Positions 6,436-11,121 of a stretch of 11,121 nucleotides of DNA are shown here, in pieces. Within the stretch, counting starts at the first letter, position 1; every line of letters starts with the position of its first letter. The stretch covers positions 1 through 11,121 of the forward strand of contig JAEYZJ010000231.1 of NCBI GenBank assembly GCA_023430705.1, in the 5' to 3' direction. The stretch comes from Pseudomonadota bacterium (lineage in GTDB: Bacteria; Pseudomonadota; Alphaproteobacteria; Rhizobiales; Devosiaceae). Position numbers and translations under genes: made by a program. The notes under the pieces were generated by a model. The model was not told where the DNA came from and made no database searches. It worked only from the letters and a program-made list of their open reading frames with translations.

Positions 6436-7742
6436 TACTGCGTCGTCCCCGCCGTCTTCTGCGTCTGATCGAAGTAGTCGGCGACGCCGCGCGCGAGGGC
6501 ATTCACCACCCGGTCCCGCCAGTCCGACTTCTGCAGGTTGGCGATATCGTCGGCGTTCGACAGGAACCCCAGCTCGATCAGCACCGAGGGAACATCGGGC
6601 GCCTGCAGCACGAAGAAGTCCGCCTGGCGTACCGGGAAGCGGCGCAGCGCGACGCTCGGCTCCAGCTGGTGGATCAGCGCCGCGGCCGCGAGGTAGCTCG
6701 ATTTGCGCGTCTCGCGCCGCATCAGGTCGACGAGGATGTCCATCACCGCCGGCTCCGACTTCGGCAGCGCCAGGCCCGCCACGATGTCGTAGCGGTTCTC
6801 GCCGTCCGCCAGCACCTTGTCGAGCACGTCCGTCGCGTTCTCGTCGCGCGTATAGACGCTGGCGCCGCGGATCTCCGGCTCCTGGAAACTGTCGGCATGC
6901 AGCGACAGGAACAGATCCGCCTTGTTCTGGCGCGCGAGGCTGACCCGCTCGTTGAGAGTGAGATAGGTGTCGTCCTCGCGGGTCAGGGCCACGTCGAAGC
7001 GGCCGGTCTCGATCAGGACCTTCTGCAGCTGCTGGGCAAAGGTGAGCGTGATGACCTTCTCGTGCAGGCCGTCCGGCGCCGAAGCCCCGTTGTCGATGCC
7101 GCCGTGTCCGGGGTCGATGACCACCAGCGGCCGCGTGTCGGTCTCGGCGGCATGGGTTCCCGGGTTGGTGGGCGCGGTGGCCGGGATGGTCCCCTGGTTG
7201 GCAAGGGACGCCGCAAGGTCCGTCGCCACCCTGGTCGCGAACTCCTCGGCCGTCGCGGGAATGATGTCGACGACCAGCCGGGCCGGCTGGTCCGCCACCG
7301 CGTCGAGGATATAGGCCTGCTGCACCTGCGCCGGCGCGGCCAGCGTCAGCATGGTGCGCGCCCTGCCCCGCTCGGCCATTTCGACCGCATAGCTCGCCAC
7401 GATCCCCTTGCCGGCCACGTCCGCCGGCGCGAGGATCTTCAACTGGAACGCCTTGACGTCGATCGCTATGCGGTCCGGCTTGTCCAGCGAGGCGATGGCG
7501 AACTCGGTCGGTCCGCTGAGGTCGATGATCAGCCGCGCGCGCTCCGGCGTCGCCGAAACACGGGCATCCAGCACGTCGGGATAGTCCTCGATCGATTCGA
7601 GCTGGGCGTGCGCCGGCAGGGCCGCGAACAGGGTCGCGACGATTACCAGCAGGAGCTTTGCAAGTCTCGTGATTCCGCCGGAGTGACCGTCGGAGCCGGC
7701 AGAATTCAACAAGGCCAGTCTGCTCCCTGAATCAACTCGCAT
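6435..7742 (-). CDS. amiC: N-acetylmuramoyl-L-alanine amidase, AmiC type (AMIN + Amidase_3)
   Basis: A periplasmic zinc amidase that cuts the bond between N-acetylmuramic acid and L-Ala, usually to split septal peptidoglycan during daughter-cell separation. Using the 435-residue frame: a signal peptide (hydrophobic 27-42, AHA, likely cleavage after Ala46), an AMIN domain that targets the enzyme to the division site or peptidoglycan (about 55-160), a Thr/Pro/Ala linker (about 175-203) and the Amidase_3 domain (about 206-424). Zinc ligands are His213 (IDPGHGG), Glu228 (LHEK) and His282 (SLHAD), with catalytic Glu390 (IELGFLSN); all are present. The start is uncertain: ATG 7742 has no ribosome site and gives an unusually long n-region, while TTG 7712 has GGGAG ten bases upstream. 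It is divergent from rne and upstream of PBP1A. The symbol is by similarity of architecture. Confidence 0.94.
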   Translation of the reverse strand: MRVDSGSRLALLNSAGSDGHSGGITRLAKLLLVIVATLFAALPAHAQLESIEDYPDVLDARVSATPERARLIIDLSGPTEFAIASLDKPDRIAIDVKAFQLKILAPADVAGKGIVASYAVEMAERGRARTMLTLAAPAQVQQAYILDAVADQPARLVVDIIPATAEEFATRVATDLAASLANQGTIPATAPTNPGTHAAETDTRPLVVIDPGHGGIDNGASAPDGLHEKVITLTFAQQLQKVLIETGRFDVALTREDDTYLTLNERVSLARQNKADLFLSLHADSFQEPEIRGASVYTRDENATDVLDKVLADGENRYDIVAGLALPKSEPAVMDILVDLMRRETRKSSYLAAAALIHQLEPSVALRRFPVRQADFFVLQAPDVPSVLIELGFLSNADDIANLQKSDWRDRVVNALARGVADYFDQTQKTAGTTQ

Positions 7743-7745
7743 GCA

Positions 7746-7759
7746 CCAGACCAGTCTGG
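7746..7759. repeat. Near-palindrome CCAGAC-CA-GTCTGG at the amidase start
   Basis: Two perfect six-base arms (CCAGAC and GTCTGG) are separated by two bases and end three bases upstream of the amidase ATG. A related CCAGTCTG occurs again at about 7715-7722. It could be an operator or a small mRNA hairpin; nothing else identifies a regulator. Confidence 0.35.
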
Positions 7760-7847
7760 CGATTCTGCGGCGTTACGGCCAGCCGGCCGAGAATGCAAGG
7801 ATCAGATGCCGCCCGAACCCGTGCGTACCCGAGCCTTTGGAGTTTCC

Positions 7848-7868
7848 TGTTGCCAATTTGCGGCAACA
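7848..7868. repeat. Hairpin TGTTGCC/GGCAACA
   Basis: A perfect seven-base-pair inverted repeat with a seven-base AT-rich loop, just upstream of the rne promoter candidate. There is no T tract on either side, so it is not a standard terminator. A DNA-binding site upstream of rne is one possibility. Confidence 0.45.
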
Positions 7869-7882
7869 ACCCTAAAGCCTTC

Positions 7883-7911
7883 TTGAGGCGGTCTGCTGTC
7901 CCCACCATATG
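7883..7911 (+). promoter_or_regulatory. Putative promoter for rne
   Basis: TTGAGG (preceded by C, as in many alphaproteobacterial -35 boxes) and CATATG are separated by exactly 17 bases. Transcription would begin near 7918, giving an rne leader of about 390 nt, similar in scale to the long E. coli rne leader. No better hexamer pair was seen nearer the gene. Confidence 0.45.
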
Positions 7912-7958
7912 CCGGAGCGGCGCAATCGACGCCCCTGGCCCCTGACGGGCGGCAGCGG

Positions 7959-7980
7959 CGGACCAGAGTAAGTGGGTCCG
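7959..7980 (+). promoter_or_regulatory. Leader hairpin in the rne 5' UTR
   Basis: CGGACC and GGTCCG form a perfect six-base-pair stem with a ten-base purine-rich loop (AGAGTAAGTG). It would begin about 40 nt after the proposed transcription start. A structured leader is expected if rne is controlled by its own product, but this is inference. Confidence 0.35.
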
Positions 7981-8280
7981 AAGTGCGGCACATTTGGCGC
8001 CTCGCAATTGAATCTCGATCCTCCAGGGGGTCGAAGGACCGGCGGCCGTACGCTGGCCGGTTCTCAAGGAAGAGGTCTGATGACGACCGGACAGGCAAAC
8101 AGTGACGCGATCCCGACCTGCGATTGCGCTTTTGTCGTCGAAGTCCCGGCCGCCTTCGCTCTCCAGTCTCGCGGCGGCGTCAGCGCCACCGCTATTGCCG
8201 GCGCTTGTCGCGCCACTTTCCTAGAACCATTCGCCTCGCATGGCGCCAGGATAGGAGGTCCGGCCCGCCGGTCCATCCGT

Positions 8281-8304
8281 GTCGGCGCGCGACGGCGCGG
8301 AGAC
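8281..8304 (+). promoter_or_regulatory. Hairpin covering the rne ribosome binding site
   Basis: GTC-GG-CGCGC folds on GCGCG-GA-GAC with loop GACG: a five-pair GC core, a GG/GA internal mismatch, then three more pairs. The likely Shine-Dalgarno GGAGA (8299-8303) lies in the 3' arm, nine bases before the ATG, so folding would limit initiation. Short GC stems are frequent in this genome, so conservation would have to be shown. Confidence 0.4.
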
Positions 8305-8311
8305 TTAGTCT

Positions 8312-11077
8312 ATGGCTGCAAAGCGCATGTTGGTGGATGCCATCCACCCGGAAGAAACACGGATCGTCGTCACTAACGGGAACCGTCTCGAAGAATTCGA
8401 TTTCGAATCCGCCACCCGGCGACAGCTCCGGGGCAACATCTACCTGGCCAAGGTGACACGGGTTGAACCGTCCCTGCAGGCCGCGTTCATCGAGTATGGC
8501 GGCAACCGCCACGGCTTCCTCGCCTTCTCGGAAATCCACCCGGACTACTACCAGATCCCGGTGGCCGACCGCGAAGCGCTGCTGCGCGAGGAAGAGGAGC
8601 ACGATGACGACGAGCATGATCACGATCACGCTTCCGCTCCGGCAATGGCCGAGCCGGCGGCCGAGGACGATCATGCCGAGGACGGCGAGGATTCCAGCCA
8701 CATCGAGCAGGCCCCGGCCAACAACGAGCCGGTGGAGAGCGTCGGCGGCGGCGATGCCCTCGACGACGTGCAGGAGCGTCGGCGCCCCAGCCAGCGCCGG
8801 CACCAGTACAAGATCCAGGAAGTGATCAAGCGCCGGCAGGTGATGCTGGTGCAGGTCGTCAAGGAAGAGCGCGGCAACAAAGGCGCCGCCCTCACCACCT
8901 ACCTGTCGCTCGCCGGCCGCTACTCCGTGCTGATGCCCAATACCGCCCGTGGCGGCGGCATCTCGCGCAAGATCACCAATGCCGCGGACCGCAAGCGCCT
9001 TAAGGAGATCGTCGGGGATCTTGAAGTGCCGCCCGGCCAGGGCATCATCCTGCGCACGGCCGGTGCGTCGCGCACCAAGGCCGAGGTCAAGCGCGACTTC
9101 GAGTACCTGCAGCGGCTGTGGGAGAACGTCCGCACGCTGACCCTCAAGTCCCAGGCCCCCTGCCTCGTCTACGAGGAAGGCTCGCTGATCAAGCGCACCA
9201 TCCGCGACCTCTACAACAAGGACATCGACGAGCTCTACGTGGCAGGCGAGGACGCCTACCGCGAGGCCAAGGACTTCATGCGCATGATCATGCCGAGCCA
9301 CGCCAAGAACGTGCAGCTCTACAAGGATGACGCGCCGATCTTCTCCAAGTTCAACGTCGAGGGCCAGCTCGACCAGATGTTCTCGCCCACGGTGAACCTG
9401 CCGTCGGGCGGCTACCTGGTCATCAACCCGACCGAGGCGCTGGTCTCGATCGACGTGAACTCGGGCCGCGCCACCAAGGAACACAACATCGAGGACACGG
9501 CGCTCCAGACCAACCTGGAAGCGGCCGAGGAAGTGGCGCGCCAGCTGCGCCTGCGCGACCTGGCCGGTCTCATCGTCATCGACTTCATCGACATGACGGA
9601 GAACCGCTCCAACCGGGCCGTCGAGCGCAAGCTCAAGGAAGCGCTGAAGAACGACCGCGCACGCATCCAGGTGGGCCGCATCAGCCACTTCGGCCTGCTC
9701 GAGATGAGCCGCCAGCGCATCCGCTTCGGCGTCGTCGAAAGCTCGACCCACAAGTGCCCGACCTGCAGCGGCACCGGCATCGTCCGCTCGGTCGAGAGCC
9801 TGGCGCTGATGGTCATGCGCAATGTCGAGGATCATGTCCTGCGCAAGCCGGGCCAGTCGATCAACGTGCGGGTGCCCACCGACGTGGCGCTTTACATCCT
9901 CAACACCAAGCGCGGCACGCTCAACGGTCTCGAGGCCAAGTACGGCCTCTCGATCACGGTCGTCGCCGACGACCATGTCGGCCCGTCGCACTTCGCCATC
10001 GAGCGCGGCGAGAACCGCCAGCTCGAGCGCGGCGAGTCGGCCGGCACCCACGTCCGTGTCGATACCGCGACCCTGATCGATGCCGAGGCCGAAGCCGCCG
10101 ACGCGCTGATCGAGGACGAGGACGACGAGGAAGAGGCCGGCGGCGAGCGCGAGGCCCGTCCTTCCGACGAGGGTGGCGAGCGCAGCGGCCGTCGTCGTCG
10201 CCGCCGCCGTCGCGGTGGTGATCGCGGCGAGGAGCGCCCGCAGCGCCAGCCGGCCGAAGTCGCCGCTGCCTCCGATGACGAAGAAGGCGCCGATGCCGAG
10301 GGCGAAGTCGCCTCGCAGGAGGCCGATGGCGCAACGACCGAGGACGGCGAGCCCCGTCGTCGCCGTCGTCGCGGTCGTCGCGGCGGTCGCCGCAACCGTC
10401 GCAACGAGGAAGGTGGCGAGCAGCCAGAGGGTGGCGAAGCCGCCGTTGCCGCCGATGACGTCGCCGAGGTCGCGGCTGTTGCCGTCCTCCCGGCCGAAGC
10501 CGTCGCCGCTCCGGTCGAACCCGTGGCCGAGGTAGCGGCCCCTGCCGCTGCCGAGGAAGCTCCGGCCGAAAAGCCCAAGCGCGGCCGCCGCAAGAAGGCC
10601 GAGCCGGTGGCCGAGGCCGCGGCGCCAGCGGTGGAGGCCGTCCCGGCCGAGCCTGCGCCGGCTGCCGAGGAGGCGCCCAAGCCCAAGCGCACCCGTGCGC
10701 GCAAGCCCAAGGCCGCGGCTGCGGAGGACGCCCCCGCTGCGGCTGCCGTGGAGGCTTCGGCCCCCGAGGCTTCGGCACCCGAGGCTTCGGCTCCCAAGGC
10801 TTCGGCACCCAGGGCTTCGGCTCCCAGGGCCAAGGCCGCTGCCCCCAAGGCCGCTGCTGCCGAAGCTCCCGCCGAGCAGCCCGTCGCTCCGGCCGAGCAG
10901 CCCGTCGCTCCGGCCGCCTCCGAGGATGAGCCGGCTCCGCGTCGGCGCGCCCGGAAGGAAATCCCCGAAGGCGAGATCGTCGTCAGCTCGACCGCCGAGC
11001 CGGAAGCGGCTCCGGCCGAGGAGACCAAGCCCAAGAAGGCAGGCTGGTGGCAGCGCCGCCTCGGCCTCGGCGGCTGA
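8312..11077 (+). CDS. rne: Ribonuclease E (RNase E/G family)
   Basis: A 921-residue endoribonuclease that starts mRNA decay and matures rRNA and tRNA, and usually scaffolds the degradosome. The S1 RNA-binding domain starts at about 38 (GNIYLAKVTRVEPSLQAAF) but is split by an acidic/His-rich insertion (about 92-160) before it resumes at KIQEVIKRRQVMLVQVVKE. The DNase I-like catalytic core has Asp381 (SIDVNSGR) and Asp424 (IVIDFID); the zinc-link is CPTC (Cys482, Cys485). Both spacings (43 and 58) equal those of E. coli D303, D346 and C404, with an offset of 78 residues. From about 590 the tail is disordered: acidic blocks alternate with Arg clusters (627-634, 682-697), then Ala/Pro/Lys-rich repeats, ending in a basic GWWQRRLGLGG. 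ATG 8312 has GGAG nine bases upstream. Divergent from the amidase. Confidence 0.97.
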   Translation: MAAKRMLVDAIHPEETRIVVTNGNRLEEFDFESATRRQLRGNIYLAKVTRVEPSLQAAFIEYGGNRHGFLAFSEIHPDYYQIPVADREALLREEEEHDDDEHDHDHASAPAMAEPAAEDDHAEDGEDSSHIEQAPANNEPVESVGGGDALDDVQERRRPSQRRHQYKIQEVIKRRQVMLVQVVKEERGNKGAALTTYLSLAGRYSVLMPNTARGGGISRKITNAADRKRLKEIVGDLEVPPGQGIILRTAGASRTKAEVKRDFEYLQRLWENVRTLTLKSQAPCLVYEEGSLIKRTIRDLYNKDIDELYVAGEDAYREAKDFMRMIMPSHAKNVQLYKDDAPIFSKFNVEGQLDQMFSPTVNLPSGGYLVINPTEALVSIDVNSGRATKEHNIEDTALQTNLEAAEEVARQLRLRDLAGLIVIDFIDMTENRSNRAVERKLKEALKNDRARIQVGRISHFGLLEMSRQRIRFGVVESSTHKCPTCSGTGIVRSVESLALMVMRNVEDHVLRKPGQSINVRVPTDVALYILNTKRGTLNGLEAKYGLSITVVADDHVGPSHFAIERGENRQLERGESAGTHVRVDTATLIDAEAEAADALIEDEDDEEEAGGEREARPSDEGGERSGRRRRRRRRGGDRGEERPQRQPAEVAAASDDEEGADAEGEVASQEADGATTEDGEPRRRRRRGRRGGRRNRRNEEGGEQPEGGEAAVAADDVAEVAAVAVLPAEAVAAPVEPVAEVAAPAAAEEAPAEKPKRGRRKKAEPVAEAAAPAVEAVPAEPAPAAEEAPKPKRTRARKPKAAAAEDAPAAAAVEASAPEASAPEASAPKASAPRASAPRAKAAAPKAAAAEAPAEQPVAPAEQPVAPAASEDEPAPRRRARKEIPEGEIVVSSTAEPEAAPAEETKPKKAGWWQRRLGLGG
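10751..10825 (+). repeat. Five tandem 15-bp repeats in the rne tail
   Basis: Five consecutive 15-bp units of the form GAGGCTTCGGCNCCC, with first bases varying to AAG or AGG in the last two units, encode EASAP, EASAP, EASAP, KASAP, RASAP. The unit length is a multiple of three, so copy changes would keep the frame. The shift from Glu to Lys/Arg at the first residue changes the charge along the array. Confidence 0.85.
10871..10912 (+). repeat. Exact 21-bp duplication in the rne tail
   Basis: Two identical, adjacent 21-bp units encode AEQPVAP twice. The lack of any mismatch suggests a recent duplication. It stays in frame in the disordered region of RNase E. Confidence 0.9.
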
Positions 11078-11100
11078 TCTCCGACTGACATTGAACAGGA

Positions 11101-11121
11101 GGGCGGGACTGGTTCCCGCCC
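11101..11121 (+). terminator. Terminator hairpin after rne
   Basis: GGGCGGGA and TCCCGCCC form a perfect eight-base-pair stem with a five-base loop (CTGGT), starting 24 bases after the rne stop. The window ends at the last base of the stem, so the T tract expected of an intrinsic terminator cannot be seen. Confidence 0.75.

Larger units (their letters stand above)
7743..8311. other. Divergent intergenic region and rne leader
   Basis: This 569-base stretch separates the amidase and rne and holds no gene I can support. From left to right I see a near-palindrome beside the amidase start (7746-7759), a hairpin (7848-7868), a promoter candidate for rne (7883-7911), a leader hairpin (7959-7980), a small open frame with a good ribosome site at 8080, an isolated AGGAGGT (8253-8259) and a hairpin covering the rne ribosome site (8281-8304). 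The expected rne leader would be about 390 nt. A weak possible amidase promoter on the minus strand is TTGCAT/TAACGC (7798-7770, spacing 17). Confidence 0.6.

Noticed and set aside
8192..10051. 619-codon open frame on the minus strand over rne
   Set aside because: Antisense shadow of the conserved RNase E catalytic part; no motif or ribosome site.

Overview
The window is high-GC DNA that reads as the chromosome of an alphaproteobacterium, most likely Sphingomonadales. This rests on the rne / amidase / PBP1A neighbourhood, the sequence of the RNase E (N-terminal residues, long Ala/Pro/Arg tail, C-terminus ending GWWQRRLGLGG) and a DUF1345 membrane protein. The order-level placement is inference from remembered family sequences, not from a search.

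Layout. The left part (1-3189) holds three minus-strand genes. They are a lipoprotein cut by the window edge (1-381), a DUF1345 membrane protein just upstream of it (423-1094), and a cytoplasmic-looking glycoside hydrolase family 2 enzyme (1195-3027). A tRNA-Thr(UGU) on the minus strand (3190-3265) with its own recognisable promoter separates this accessory part from a conserved core. The core is a minus-strand cell-wall cluster: an N-acetylmuramoyl-L-alanine amidase (6435-7742), penicillin-binding protein 1A (3869-6295) and a peptide-deformylase-like protein (3336-3830). Across a 569-base intergenic region, rne (RNase E, 8312-11077) runs the other way and ends in a strong hairpin at the window edge.

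How the genes fit together. The amidase (septal peptidoglycan cleavage) and PBP1A (glycan polymerisation and cross-linking) form a peptidoglycan pair. A good internal promoter candidate suggests that PBP1A can also be transcribed separately. The deformylase-like gene follows PBP1A by 38 bases, so it is probably in the same transcript, but its catalytic motifs are degenerate. The rne leader is about 390 nt if the proposed promoter is right. It could fold over its own ribosome binding site, which fits the known autoregulation of RNase E by its leader in enterobacteria.

No clear new multi-gene system is visible. The most interesting items are the deformylase paralogue with correlated loss of metal ligands, the acidic/His-rich insertion in the S1 domain of RNase E together with its repetitive tail, and the structured rne leader.
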